Shown piece by piece: positions 47,865-61,311 of a stretch of 64,000 nt of DNA. Below the pieces are notes generated by a model. It searched no databases. It was not told the origin of the DNA and worked only from the letters and a program-made list of their open reading frames with translations. The DNA is taken from assembly GCA_027625915.1 (NCBI GenBank), contig JANTQA010000029.1, positions 3,410,001 through 3,474,000 of the forward strand, read 5' to 3'. Position numbers and translations under genes: made by a program. The stretch is from Anaeramoeba flamelloides (lineage: Eukaryota > Metamonada > Anaeramoebidae). Each line of letters starts with the position of its first letter. Position 1 is the stretch's first letter.

Positions 47865-48373
47865 GGCAGGGAAAAAAATATCTGACGTGAAAATAACCCC
47901 TGAAAAGATTTTTAATTGTGAATATTAGTATATTTTTGTATAATTTCTTTTATTTCAAAATCAAATCCTTTTTATAAATAACTAATTATTTTATGAAACA
48001 AGTAAAAAACCCACTTAAAGTGCATTAAAGTAGGGCTCTCTAGAATACTCAAGAAATTGTTTGATAGCCTTTGTAGATCAACTTTTTTTGAAAAATAATA
48101 AAAGTTTTATAGAAGTTTACTAGAGTTTGGAAAATGATAATTTTTCTTCTTATTTTTTGATTGATTGAATGGGGTTTTGAACAAATTTGATTTCACTAAT
48201 CATCGATCTAATTATCATTCTAAGAAGTGGATGAGTTAGAATTTTAAAAGTTTGATTCTTAAAAAAACGGATTTGATGGTAAATAAATGAAATTAATCAT
48301 CAATTTTACTAATATTCACAATTAAAAATCTTGTACGGGATTATTTTCATGTCCGGTATTTTTTTCACTACTC
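47865..48373. mobile_element. Long-TIR non-autonomous element, copy 2
   Basis: The left end (AGGGAAAAAAATATCTGACG) and right end (CCGGTATTTTTTTCACTACT) are inverted, and the arms contain TTTTTAATTGTGAATATTAG and its complement. The centre matches copy 1 in reverse orientation, including GATTGATTGAATGGGGTTTT. No reading frame is present. Confidence 0.85.
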
Positions 48374-48594
48374 TACTAAAATATTTTTCTGATGAAAAAA
48401 AACGAAAAAGAAAAAGAAAAGCAAAACCCATTTTCAAAAAAAATTCAAAATTAAAATTTAAAAAATGTTTATTTCTTAATATTAAAAATTAAAAAAACAT
48501 TAAAAAATAAAAATATTTCTCAAATAATAAAAAGATATTGACTTTTAAAAAATAAAATCAAGACAAAGGGAAATCGAATTAAATCAAGCGAAAA

Positions 48595-51500
48595 TTAATT
48601 GATTAAAAATTTTGAAAAAATCTTTTTAAAATCGTGTATTAAAACATTTCCATTTTCAAAGCCAATAACGATTAGTTTTTCTTGAAGAGAAAGAGAAATA
48701 TATGTTATGTAACCGCCAAAAATATAATTTTTAATTATTTTTAAATTGTGCAAATTGCGTATATGTATTGTTCCCTTTTCGCTCCCACAAATTAAAAATT
48801 TGCCATCGTGTGTCAGTGACCAACAAGATAATTTGTGCACGCTGTCTGCGACTTTCAAAATTTTACCGTTTATGTTATACAAATATATTTTGTTTGAATA
48901 AATAAGAATTTTTCCTTGATTTGAAATTTTGAGCATTGAAATGCTCTCGTTTGATTTACTGGGCAATTCGAATGATCTGATGAATCTGCCATTTGTTAAA
49001 GAATGGATGATTATTTTACCCGAAAGGGAGGATGACACGACTATGTCAAGGTTTGAATTTAAATCGACACATGTGATCTCGTCTGAATGCCCATACAGGA
49101 TGTGCAGGGTTCTGCCGACAGTTAGATGCTTGGAGCTCAATGACCAGATGGTAATTGTGGTATCCTTTGAGGCCGTGGCCAAAAATTGCCCCCCCGTCGG
49201 CCGATCTAATGCCAAGCACGTGACAATATCCTTATGGGTGATCACAGATTGCAATAATTTGGAGTTTTCAATGCTGCTAATTTTCCAGCTGTTGTCCCAA
49301 TAGCCACAACTATAAAAAACCTTTTTCAAGTGGCACGAAGTAAAGCAATTCATATAATTGACAATCCCACTCGCAAAGGTGCCGCCTATTTTATTCTTAA
49401 TTTGTTCATTTTCGTCTAATATTAATTCTGTTTCCACATTGTTCGAATTTGTAGATCGGAAATATTTGCCAACAAATAAATTACGATCTTGATCAAAGCA
49501 ATAGAAGCGGTAATAATTGTTCGAAAGTGATTTAATTGATTCCGTCAAGTTACACCACAGGATTTTGGAATTAGTAAAGGAATAATTCTTATCATTAACA
49601 ATTTCAATCAAATCCTTGGGCTGAGATAAATAATGGATCGGCGCGTTATTAGTTAGGCATTCCTTTAAAGTTAATCTCTTTGGATGTGGTTTCAAAAATA
49701 ATTGAGTTGGGGTCTGTCCAAAGTTTTCAATTTGATCTTCAACAGATTGCCTTTCAATAGGATCCTTAATTTGATCAATATCTACTGCATTTTCATACGT
49801 TAAATAATAAAAGACATTTGTTGATTTGACCGCTTCTTCTCCTGTTTGCTTATATCCAAATATTAAATCGATCCATTCATGCAAATGCTCACTTGCATAA
49901 TCAGACTCTAGCGCCAAGCTCATAATCCTAATGAATTCTTCAGCACTGCCATTCGCCCATGGCGGTAATGTAATATTGTTGATTCTTTCTTCTTTCTGTG
50001 TTTCTCCTAAATCAAATCCATTTGAATTATCTAAAAACTCTGGAAAATAATAAAATTCAGGGATTAATTCTTTGACATCACTTGGATTTACCAAGCAATT
50101 TTCCCATGTAATCTCAATTGATTGAAATAATCGATCAGCTCGATCAAATCTTCCACCTATTATTTATTATTATTATAATTATTATTATTATTGTTATTAT
50201 TATTTCCATTATCATCAATATAATTATTTTGATTATTATTGTTATTGTTATTGTTATTATTGTTATTGTTATTGTTATTGTTATTATTGTTGTTGTTGTT
50301 GTTAATTAATATTAATGAGAAATTTATTTATGAAATTATTAGATATATTTTTTATTATGATCAAGAAATTAATAATTAAAAAATATTAAATTTAAAAGTT
50401 ATTTTTTGAAAAGCTTTAAAGAGTGTAAACTTTTGAAAAAAAACTATAAAGGAATCAGTACTCTACAACAACAAGGCAAAATTTTAAAATATGTTATTGG
50501 TGATGTTCTCTAATTACAAATTTTGTATATGTCAAGTGTCATAAAATTCTGATCGACTAAGAAACCCAAAAAAGAATATTTTTTTTGTGAGATCAATTTT
50601 TTTTTTTCCATTTTTTACAAAAAAGAAAACCTATAAATTGATTTTATTTCTCACATTATGAAAATTTTTTAAATGGTTTATTACCATTTTCTTCATTATT
50701 ACACAATAAAAAGTCTTTGTTGCCAGAAATATTAATGTAAAGAGTTTTTTACTTTTTTGAGATAATTCTTTTGGTTAACCAAAAAAAATTGATTTATTCA
50801 ACCAATTGAAAAGGATTTATATTGCTTTCAGAAGGGTATTTATGAATCATTAAAAGTTCGAAAGTCATTTAAATATTTTATTTCATAATTGTGTTTTTTA
50901 GTTCTGTGATTAAATCCGATTTTTCAAAAGAAAATTTTCTTGTAGATATTTGAAAATTGAGTAATTTTATCCTCAAAATTCTAAATCATTTTTTTTTACT
51001 GACAAAAATGAATTGAATTGTTATAAGGATTCTTGTGAATAAGGCCAAACAATTTGTCAAAAAAATTTTTTTGTTATTTTTTTTCATTTTTTGAAAACCA
51101 AAAAACAACTTTTTTTAAATCATTAAAGAATAAAAAAATTTTCCTTAATATTTTAACAATTTAATTGATAAACTTTTGTTAAACTTTTATCAAATATTCA
51201 TTTATTGAATTTCCTATATATTTCAATAAGTTTTTTTTATTGATATTTATATTGAAATATTAATAATTAAAAATAATCGCCAAATAAAAAATTTTCTTTC
51301 AAAATCATTACTTTCCAACATAAAATTAAAAATATATTTTACCATTTTCAAGAATTAACTTTATTGTGAATAAAAATAATATGGAAATTTTTTTTCGTTT
51401 TATATTGGAAACATACCCATTTTGGATTTCATAAAAGAAACTCACATTAATAAATTGTTTAAATGAGGTTTACTCATCCATTTCATAAGTCAAAACAGAA

Positions 51501-53105
51501 ATTACAAAAAAAAATTTTCAAGATCTTGAAAATATTTCATTTTATTTTAAAAAATTAAAATTAAATCATAATATTGCCAAAAAAAATTTTTTTATATAAA
51601 TTATACAAAATTCTGAAAAATAAATGACAAATTATTTTCAGTAACATTAGTATATTATTTAAAGAGAAAAATTGTCATTTTTTTTGTTTTTTTTGGAATT
51701 AAAAATCCAAATCAAAACTTTTCTTAAGGGAGTAGTATTTTTTTAAGATTTTTTTTTTTACATGTTTGGAAGAAAAAACAGAAACCAAATTCCAAAAATT
51801 TAAAAACAGTTAAAACAATTAAAAGAATAATAATATGACATTTTGCTTCAAATTTGGTAATAATTTTCATTTTAAAAAATATTTTTTTGTCTTTTACTTT
51901 TTTTTTGTTTTCTTTTTCTTTTTTCCAATTATGTAATCTATTTTAGTTCAATCTTGTGGATTTTTTTACAAATGGCAGATATAAGGTTAAAGGTGTGTCA
52001 AGTTAATTAGAATAATCAAAGATAAGATTATTCGATGGTATCTAACCATTTTATCGGTCGATTGATAATTTATTGGTGTGAAATTTCACTAAATTTAGCA
52101 ATACAATTTTTTGTTCGTCTTATTTCCTTATTTTTGGAAACACCAATTTTGATTTTTGTTTTATTTTTTTTTATTCTATGTGGATTAAAAATGATTACAC
52201 TTAAAAAGATTAATACTGGGTAACTTAAATACAATTTAATATTAAGTTTTGCAAAATACAATATATATGAGAGTTTTTTTTTTTTTTTGCCTATTTATGA
52301 TTTTGAGTGTGTCACAATTTTTAGAATGGGGTTTATTTATAATAAAAAATAATTAAATACAAATGTCAAGTTGTTTTGGTTCTTTTGAATTTTCAAATTT
52401 AAAAAACAAAAAATTAAAAATGTTTTTTGAAAAAGATTATAAATAACAAAAAAAAAAAAAAAAGAAAGAAAGATCAAACCTTGTAATTCAATTGCCAATT
52501 TAGTAAAGGGTTCCAATCTAATTAAATAATATAAGACCACTGCTGAACTCGAATAATGTGAACCGTAATGAAATGGAGGTATTCCAGCTTCCTTAGCTTG
52601 TTCTGCAAACATTTTGTATTTTTCAATGCATTCATTTTTAGATTTTTCATTTAATGCGCCAATTGGCTTTGACAAATCTCTAAAAAATTTTGGATCATTG
52701 AGATCGATTTCTTTGCTTGTATAATCAGAAAGTATCCAGGGGAATACGGGATATTGGCTTAGATCGTTATATGTTCTACCTGCTATGGTATTTAATTTCA
52801 TTAAATATTCAAAATTGGAAATTTCTCTTCTTTTCCACATTTTGGTATAACCCGATTTTTTTAACCAACCTTTCGCATTACTTGAATTGTTTTTGATTAA
52901 ATTGTTAGGCTTTAAGGAGATAATTTTCCAAAAGATTCTATTTCTTTGTTTTTTATTAAAATCAATAAAAAAGTTAGTTTTGTCGATTAAAAAAAATTCT
53001 AAAGCAGATTGTCTAAAATGATATCTTCTTTTATGTATTTCAATAAAATCATTTAAATTCCAAAGTTTATCATCTTCTTCATTATTTTCTTCATTATTTT
53101 CTTCA

Positions 53106-53178
<73 letters not shown>

Positions 53179-56100
53179 TGTTATTATTGTTGTTGTTTAA
53201 ATTATTTGAATTATTTGATGGGAAAAATTTCAAATTTTTATTAGTTATTTGAAATTTACCATTAATAATTTTCAATGGTTTAATTAATTTACAATCAATT
53301 TCAAGTAAAATTTTTTCGACCTCAATTGCATTTTGGTTATCTTCCAATTCATTTAAATCTTGCTCCTGCAATTCCAAATTCTCTTGTTCATCCTCTAATT
53401 GAGATTGGAAGGAAATATCGATCGGTTTTAAAGACTGCTTAACTTGCTCAGATAGTTTATTTTGCCATTCCAAAATAACCTTTTCCGATTCTTCCTTTGA
53501 TTTTAGATCTCTTCGAATTGAAGCCTCGTAATGAATATCAAAATTATAATTTCTTTTTAATTTCATTCTTCTTCGTAAATAATCTTCGGTAGTATCTAAT
53601 TTCCAATAAACATTCTCTTTCTCATTCTTTTCATTATTCTTGTCTTTATTTTCATCATCATTATTATTTTCACTCTCGTTCTTGACCTCATTTTTTTTTC
53701 CATTCTTCTTCTCACACTCGTCCTCGTCCTCGTCCTCGTTCCCGTTCCCGTTCTCATTCTCATGTTTATTATTGTTCTCTTTCTCTTTATCCTTCTCGGT
53801 CCCATTCTCGTTCTCGTTCTCGTTCTCATTCCCATGTTTATTATTGTTCTCTTTCTCTTTTATTTTATCATTATTTTTATTCTTTTTACTTTGTTGTCCA
53901 ACAATATGATGTTCATCTTTTAAACTTCGAACCATATTTTTCCATAATTTGGAAATTCTTTTTTGCTTTTTATAATAATTTAAATTAACCTTTTTTATTC
54001 TTTCGTGTTCTTGTTCTAAAACAAAATTTTTTCTTTGTAAAAATTCTAATTTCAAATTTTGTATTATTTCAAAATCCAAAAAGGGATCCTTATCTAGGGA
54101 ATTGGCAATTGACTTAAACAAATTACTGCGCTCCTTAAAGAAATTTTTACCCATGTTATTAAATTTCTTTTGTGTTTCCAAAATTGAAGGGTTAAAATAT
54201 TTGTTGATAACCAATTTCCATTCATTTGAAGTAAAAAAGTTTGTTAATTCGATTATATTAATTGATAATATTTTGGAGTTTTTTTTGACTTGATCGAAAA
54301 TTAAATTGCCATTGACGTCTTTAAAAATATTGAGGAAAAAGTCATAATAGTTGGAAAAAATGTATTGGATGATTGAAATTAATATAGCTTGCCTTTTGGG
54401 ATTCTTTTTCTGATTACTCTCTAATTCCATCAACAAGCTTTTGCAATTCCTACTTAGAATATCGAAAAGTAGACTCAATTTTTCATCCTTAAACGAGAAT
54501 TCATTGTTGCTATTATTTAGGCTAGTATAATTTTTTATTGAAAATTTGTTTGGGAAAACTTGATTAAATATTTGGAAGAAAAGCTTATCAAAAAATTTTA
54601 ATTTTTTGCCTTTTGGGTTTTCAAAGCATACTGTGATTATTAATGCAATATGCTTTAGCATTCTTTTATAAATCTTGTTATGTGCTATATTTTTAGAAAC
54701 ATTATCTTGATTAAAAAAATCTAACGATTTTAGAAATTTTAATAGGTAATAAAATAAATAAAAATCTTCCCAATAAGAAATATTATTTTGTTTATTGGAT
54801 GAAATTATTTTGAACTTTTGCCCAAATTCAATTTTTAATTTTTTTTTGAAATAGTTTAAATTATTTTTTTTCAATTCAAATTTTTTGGCATTTTTTTCAT
54901 TTTCATAAAATTTTTCATTTTCGTTATCATTAGTATTATTATTAGTATTGGTATTAATACTAATAATACCACTACTACTATTACTGATATTATCATTATC
55001 ATTTGTAATATTATTATTATTAATGTTATTATTTTGATCATTATTATTATTATTATTACTATTATTATCTTTATTAATATTATTATCTTTATGAATACTA
55101 TTCTCTTTATTATGATTTTTTTCAAGTATTATTTGTTGTGAAAATAAAATAAAATTAATTATCAACGAAATTAATTGTAAAATATTTTCAAAAATAGATT
55201 TATTATTTGCATATAATGGCTTCAAGTCATTCTTATAATCATTTTCCTTAAAGATATTGACAAAATAATTATCTAAAGATTTTATTAAACGTAAAAAAAT
55301 TAATCTTAATATTACATTAAAATTAACTTTTTTGTAATAAAAAAACAAAAATAAAAAATTTTTTTCAAATTGCTTACAGCCATTATTGATAAAATTATGG
55401 AAATTAATTATATTGAACAAATCAAGAAATAGGTTTGTACAAATAATTTTCTTTGCATTTTTTTCTCTTAACTTTTCATAATTTGGATTAATGATCTCAA
55501 TTGAATTAAATTCGATTAAATGCCTTTGGTCAATTAAATCTAAGGCTTCATTGTCCAATTGACTTAATATCCAGTTTTGCCATCCAATTTGTTTAAATAC
55601 TATTTGGATATTTGATTGGTTATTATTAAATAGTTTCATGATATTTTCTAACGTTTGTATTGTTGACTCATTTTCAACATTTTTCCCGCACAGTGTTAAT
55701 AATGTCTTCAAAACGTATGGCCTTTTAATGGTTATTGGTTGCTTTCCATTTAGTAATTCCTTAAAGGGTATTTCTGTATCTAGTAAAAAGTTAAATAAAT
55801 TTTTACTTATTATCGATGTGAAAGTTTTTTTGATTAAAATATCGTTGATTAATAAATAGCTTTCCTGATAGATATCGTAGATTTGCTTCGATTTTTTTTT
55901 CTTTTTTGTCAAATTATTGTAATAATAGAGCGTGTATAGGATTTTCAACGAATATTCTGTTAATATTAAATTATCTGTATCTAATAGTACAATAAAGCGA
56001 TCTTTTAATTTGTTCAACTCCAATAGGTTTTCAATTTTATTTTCCAATGCGTTGACTATTAATTGATATATTTTCTTGATGACATCTGAGGTATTAATTT

Positions 56101-59100
56101 TCTTGGTCGAGTGTAGACAAAACTTTGTTAAGTAATCCAGGTTTTCAATATTTATTTCTTTTAATGAAATAAATTTAATTAAATTTAATAGCAGGCTTCT
56201 GAGCACGGTGATATTTTCTTTAATCAGCCTTTCGCTAATAATTTTCTTTGTAATTGAATGCTTTTTAGGGTTGGTTAGCCGTGACCAGGGCTCTGGTTCA
56301 ATCCAATAATAGAAATTTAATATGTCTAAAATCTCTTGGAAATTGATGAAGCTCATTAAATTATTTTTTTTCATGAAGATTTGCAGTTCTTGCTCTTGCT
56401 GCTGCTGCTGCTCGGATTGCTGCTGCTGTTGGGAGGACGACATTGAAGAGTTAGATGTGGAAGAGGGTGTGGGCATGGAGGTATATGCATGTGATTGCTG
56501 TTGGTGCAATTGTGATAAGAGCTGCTTATTGCTTTGGTATAGCGTGCGTAGTTCCTGTTGCTGTTTGTTATAAAAACTCGGGGAGAAAAAGGTAATCAAA
56601 TGTTGCTTTTGATAACTAAAGGAGCAGTAATTCCACAGATCAAAATTTAATAAAAAGGTTTTATAGAATTTTTTTTTCAATCGGAATAATTTTAAATCAG
56701 ATAATAGCTCTTTAAAAATTAATATTGTTTTGTTTGTAAAGTTTTTTGGATTTAATTTGTTGAACAATAGTGACCAGATTTTGAATCCATTGATTTTTAG
56801 CATTTCTTCTTGAATATCCAAATTGGATTTTAGCATTGTGAAGCATAGATCAAAAATTTCATAGCATAGCTGAGAATTTGCTTCAATTTGGAAATTAATT
56901 TGGCCCTGCTTGAAGATCAGTAAATTCGTTTCTGTGATTTTTGGATAGTCTAATAGCGGAATCAATGGGAAAAAAATTTTAAACCCGCCGGTGCAATGTA
57001 TGACGTCTTCCAAATTTATGGAGCTAGATTGGAACATACCATGTATTTCGGCATGTCTATTTTTGAATACATACGGCGACTGGTCCCAACAAAAGTTTTC
57101 GTCACATGCCCTACTGTTATAGCACAGAAAGATTTTTTCACATAGCATATAATTTTCAATTTTTTTTTTTTTTTTTTATTGTTTTCGATCGGTGACAAAT
57201 TGGATTTGGAATTCGAATTCGGTGATTGGGTTGTTAAAATTAATTTGTTATTTAGATTATTGTTAATGTTAAGATTGGAGTTTAAATTGCTATTTTTCTT
57301 GCCATATTGATTTGAATTTAGCATCAAATTATTGATCAAATAGGTCGATTTCTTTCTGATTTTGGAATTGAAGTTTAAATTATTTGAGGAGAACAGTAAT
57401 TGTATCAAATCTGACTTTTCAAATAATCCAGAATAATTTGGGCCGAGGCCATATATTTCTGAAATTTGATTATTGGTTAATTTGGCATCAAAAAAATAGA
57501 TTTGCCCCATCCTCCCATGGAAATTGTGCTCCTTTTTCGATGCCTTGGATATGCGATTAGACTCGATCCGATTATTGGACCCAATTCGGTTTTTGACAAA
57601 CCCCTCCTTCACAGCCGGGTAAATGGCATTCTGCTTTTTAATTAATTTACCATTAATAAACAATTTTATGTTTTTATCATGTCGTTTGTTTGTATGAATA
57701 ACTGTCAAAAAATACCATTTCAATGGGATAATATTCACTTTAAATTTAATTGTCTCGTTCTTATTTTTGTTGGCAATTCGATAAATAAAATAGATCTCAA
57801 TATTTTCCAAATTTTGTTCCTTTTTGAAAAATAATTCAACACCATACCCCTTCGTCGTCAAAAAGCTATAAATTCTTGGTTGGTAATCATCTTTTGCTTC
57901 ATCATTCATTAAACTGTTTGGATCATTCAATGATTCAATTCTAAACCAAGTTAAAAAACTATATCCTTTGACAGGGAAGTTATCAATTTCGGGGATTTGT
58001 AAATAAGCTGATTTTCCATTAAAATCGAAAAAAAATTGCGGGCCATTTTTATCTTTGACGATCATTTGAGACATTGCGTTAATCAAATATTTGAAATAAT
58101 TTGGTCGAAAGACTCCATTAATGGGCTTTAAATATTCAAATAAGGATTTTAGTTCCTTTACAGTCATTGATTGTGATCCAATAATGCCTAATAATTTTAC
58201 AATTTTTTCAATTAATACAATATATTCATCTCTATTATTATTATTCTTATTATTTACAATATATTCATATTTATTGTTGTTATTATCATTGTTGCTGCTG
58301 TTGTCATCGTCGTTGTTCTTGTTGTCATTGTTATCGTTGTTATTGTTGTTGTTGTTGATATTTACTATTTTGTTATCAATTTTAGGAATAATTTTAACTA
58401 AAAATGAGATTAATCCAATTTCACAACAACAAGAAGTGTTATGAACAGATTTTTGACAAATTTGAATAAAAATATTTAATAAATTTAAAAAATTTTCATT
58501 ATTATTATTACATTTGGAAATGTAAATAAATAAGGTTAAAATTGAAAATTGATTATTAATAATATAATTTTCTTCCAAATTAAATTCACCTTTATTAATT
58601 AATAAATTGAATAATAATAAAATTATTTCTTGGTTTATTGTTCGGTTATTAATTTCTAATAAATATTTTGCTAATTTCTTATAATTAAATTCTTTTTGAA
58701 ATAACTTTATATTCTTTCTATTATCTAAAAATAAGAATTTTAAAACTTTCAAAGCAATCAGTTGGGTTTCTTTACCAATTAATTTCGAAGATAAAATTTT
58801 GTCAAGAGTATTAAAAAATCCTGATTTTACAAAATAATATTGCACAGATTTTTGATTTTTTTTTAATACTTTAATTATTGATAATAATAATTGGTTTATT
58901 AAATTAATATAATGATTAATCTTATTATGATAATCCTTATTCTTATTCTCATTTAGTTTTTCAATCTGCTCATTAATTATATTATTGGTATTTATTAAAT
59001 AATCATTATCATTGTTATTATTATTACTAATATTATCATTATTAAAATCAGAATCATTATCTTGATTTAGGTTATTAAATCCTATATCAAATTCCTTTTC

Positions 59101-59155
59101 AAGTTCAATTTCGAATTGATTATTATTAATATTTTTCAAATTATTGACATCTATT

Positions 59156-59189
<34 letters not shown>

Positions 59190-61311
59190 TACTACTACTA
59201 GTTTTTAAATTTAAATTATTCCATTTGGTTATTTTTCTTGCCAAAAAAGATAAAATATCAACAAAAGAAATATATAAAGTTTGCCATTGAAGGTTTTTAT
59301 AATTCGTAGGTGTGTGTATCATCAATTTTAGAATATTATTTAATGCAAATTGGTTAGTTTCATTCTCCAATAAGTGATTCATTAAAACATTAATTAATCT
59401 AGTTTCGCAAACTGCAAAATGGTACATTTCCTTTAATGATAAAATTTGTTCCAAGACATTGTATATAATGTATCGAGCATTAAAAAAAATTTCATTTGTA
59501 AATGGGATAGTTTTGGTTGTATTATTTGTATCTAAAAATTTTTTATGTAAAGTGTAATAATCATCAATTAATTCTGCTATCACATTGATTCCACCAACTT
59601 GCTTGATATTGATAATTGATAATTTGAATCGATCGGTAATTAATTTTAGTAATAATTCACTGATGTCAATAACCACATTTAAATAGTTTTTATATTTGCC
59701 AATCAAGGTAATTAAAGTTTTACATTCAATTAAATTGCTTTCCCTTTGATTTGTGCCCAAATATTCCAAAAATTGGAAAATCATTTTTTTATATAATAGA
59801 TACTTTTGTTTTTGATCAGAGTCACCAATAAAATCTAAATTGATTTCATAATAAAAATACGAACTAAATAAAATCTCCCATATACCATTTTTCCTAATAA
59901 AATTTATATTTTCATTATTATCAATACAATTGAAAAATAAATGGAAAATGTATAGTTGTAAATTCGGTGAAATGATTCGAATTTGTTCCAATCGTAGTCT
60001 ATTCCGGAAATTATAATTCTTGGGCTTTTCTTGAAATAATTTTATACAAATTAATAAAATTGCCTCTGCTAAAGTCGTCGAGTCGGTGGATAGTTTGATT
60101 GTTGAGATTTGTCTCCATGAAATTGTTTTAAATCCATTGAAGACCTTTTTATTTGAATTGCCAATTGTTGTATTAATAAAATTATTTTTATTAATTTCTT
60201 GATAGTTTGATTCCTGATTAACTGTTTTGTTCTTTAAATCTTCTTGAAGATCGCCCTCCTCGTTGGACATTTTAGATTGGAAACTACTAGATTTTCTTTT
60301 GTTTTCATTGCTTTCGTTGTTGCTGTTGTTGTTATTATTGTCGTTGTTATTGTTGTTGTTTTGAGAGCTGCCGGTATTATTAGAATTAATAATTTTTTTA
60401 TTTTTACAGTTTTTTAATTTTTCAAAATTATTATTACTATTTTGACAAATTTGAATTAATATTTTAAATAATCTTTTTAAATATAAATTTTGATTTAATA
60501 TTTCTGTATTGGATATTGTTGGTTTCTCTCTTTCTATCTTTTTCTTTTTTGTTTCAATTTTTTGGGCATTGACTTTATTTGGTAGCTTTGTATCTGGAAC
60601 GGGATATTCTTTGATTTCAGATTGAATATTACTGACTTGCAATTTTTCAAATGTGGAAGATTTAATTAATTCTTCTTCAAAGATCATTTTCTGGATTTGA
60701 TCCGATTGCTTTTGTTTCCTTCTTTCTATTTCTTTATATCTAATCATTTTTAAATTGCTTTTATAATAGTTTTTTGTATTTGAGTCGACAAAATTTGTTG
60801 TGGTCCATAAAATTAAACAATCCAATCCTTCAAACCCATTTGATTCACAAAAGAATTGTTCAAAGGTGGAATTGTTTTTAAGTAATTTGCAAATTGTTTT
60901 TAAAATTGACAAATTGTTTTCATATTCTTTTTGACAATAAATTTTCATTTCTTCGACTTCATTTTCATTCATTATTTTTAAATAATCATTATTATCTAAT
61001 GAATCAATAGAAAATCCTTTAAAAAATTGAAAATATGTTTCATAGTGTTTTGTTATTCTCTGAAAGACTTTTTTTTCATCATCTAGTACTAATTCTTGGA
61101 TTTTTTTTTTTTGTCGGTCTTTTTCATTTGTGTTTTTTTTATTAATCATATATTTTGAAAATAAATCTAAAATTGGTATTTTAATATTTGGTTCATCAAC
61201 AATACCACTAAATACATTTGATAATAAATTTTCATACCCTTTAAATATATCATTGTTTGATGAATGAATGGAATTAATTAGATTTATTATTTTTGATTTG
61301 AGAGTGATCAT
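48595..61311 (-). CDS. BEACH-WD40 protein, LvsA/NBEA/LRBA class
   Basis: This encodes a giant scaffold of about 3,460 residues, a class that acts in vesicle and lysosome traffic. The N-terminal part is helical, with Asn-rich inserts. A concanavalin-like lectin fold follows around 57900-58050 (GYSFLTWFRIESL). The conserved SRACDENFCWDQSP is followed by an armadillo-like region. A PH-like domain and an Asn-run insert come next, then the BEACH domain (REISNFEYLMKLNTIAGRTY, YPVFPWIL, PPFHYGSHYSS), which continues after the intron with FDRADRLF, SDVKELIPEFYY and PPWA. C-terminal WD40 repeats include CLALDRPTGGQFLATASKDT. The 2,323-base intron (50157-52479, GTTTGA...ATAG) interrupts the BEACH domain in phase 1. 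The frame shifts once in a run of 18 A (57160-57177) between well-conserved parts, which is probably a length error. Confidence 0.94.
50159..50310 (-). repeat. AAT/AAC trinucleotide repeat next to the splice acceptor
   Basis: About 150 bases of ATT and GTT triplets on the plus strand read AAT/AAC (Asn codons) on the transcript strand. It is directly followed by the ATAG acceptor. Stop codons TAA and TAG between it and the exon keep it out of frame, so it is intronic here although similar tracts are coding elsewhere in the same gene. Confidence 0.85.
51770..52335 (-). mobile_element. Five-copy dispersed TIR repeat, copy E (BEACH intron)
   Basis: It matches copy D in order: AACAGTTAAAA...AAAAGAATAATAATA, TATCTAACCATTTTATCGGT, then GAGTGTGTCACAATTTTTAG and GGGG at the end. 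It lies entirely inside the BEACH intron, close to the donor, in the orientation of the transcript. Confidence 0.7.
53107..53175 (-). repeat. AAT tract coding for poly-Asn in the PH-like domain
   Basis: About 22 ATT triplets on the plus strand give an uninterrupted Asn run in the BEACH protein, just N-terminal to the acidic Asn-Glu stretch and the IHKRRYHFRQSALEFF part of the PH-like domain. It sits in a loop where other family members are short. Confidence 0.95.

Larger units (their letters stand above)
42280..48594. other. 6.3-kb intergenic region dominated by TIR elements
   Basis: This lies between the start of the large gene and the stop of the BEACH gene. It contains a duplicated flank, a 1,033-bp TIR element, two MITE copies, a PRIM2 exon fragment and the second long-TIR element. 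TA repeats occur at 46577-46601 and 46799-46813. No intact gene was seen. Confidence 0.65.
50157..52479 (-). other. 2.3-kb intron inside the BEACH domain
   Basis: The borders are fixed by the family sequence: ELQG ends the upstream exon and GRFDRADR begins the next, matching the family's ELQGGKFDHADR. The intron contains copy E of the five-copy repeat and an AAT/AAC repeat next to its acceptor. There is no coding sequence. Confidence 0.95.
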
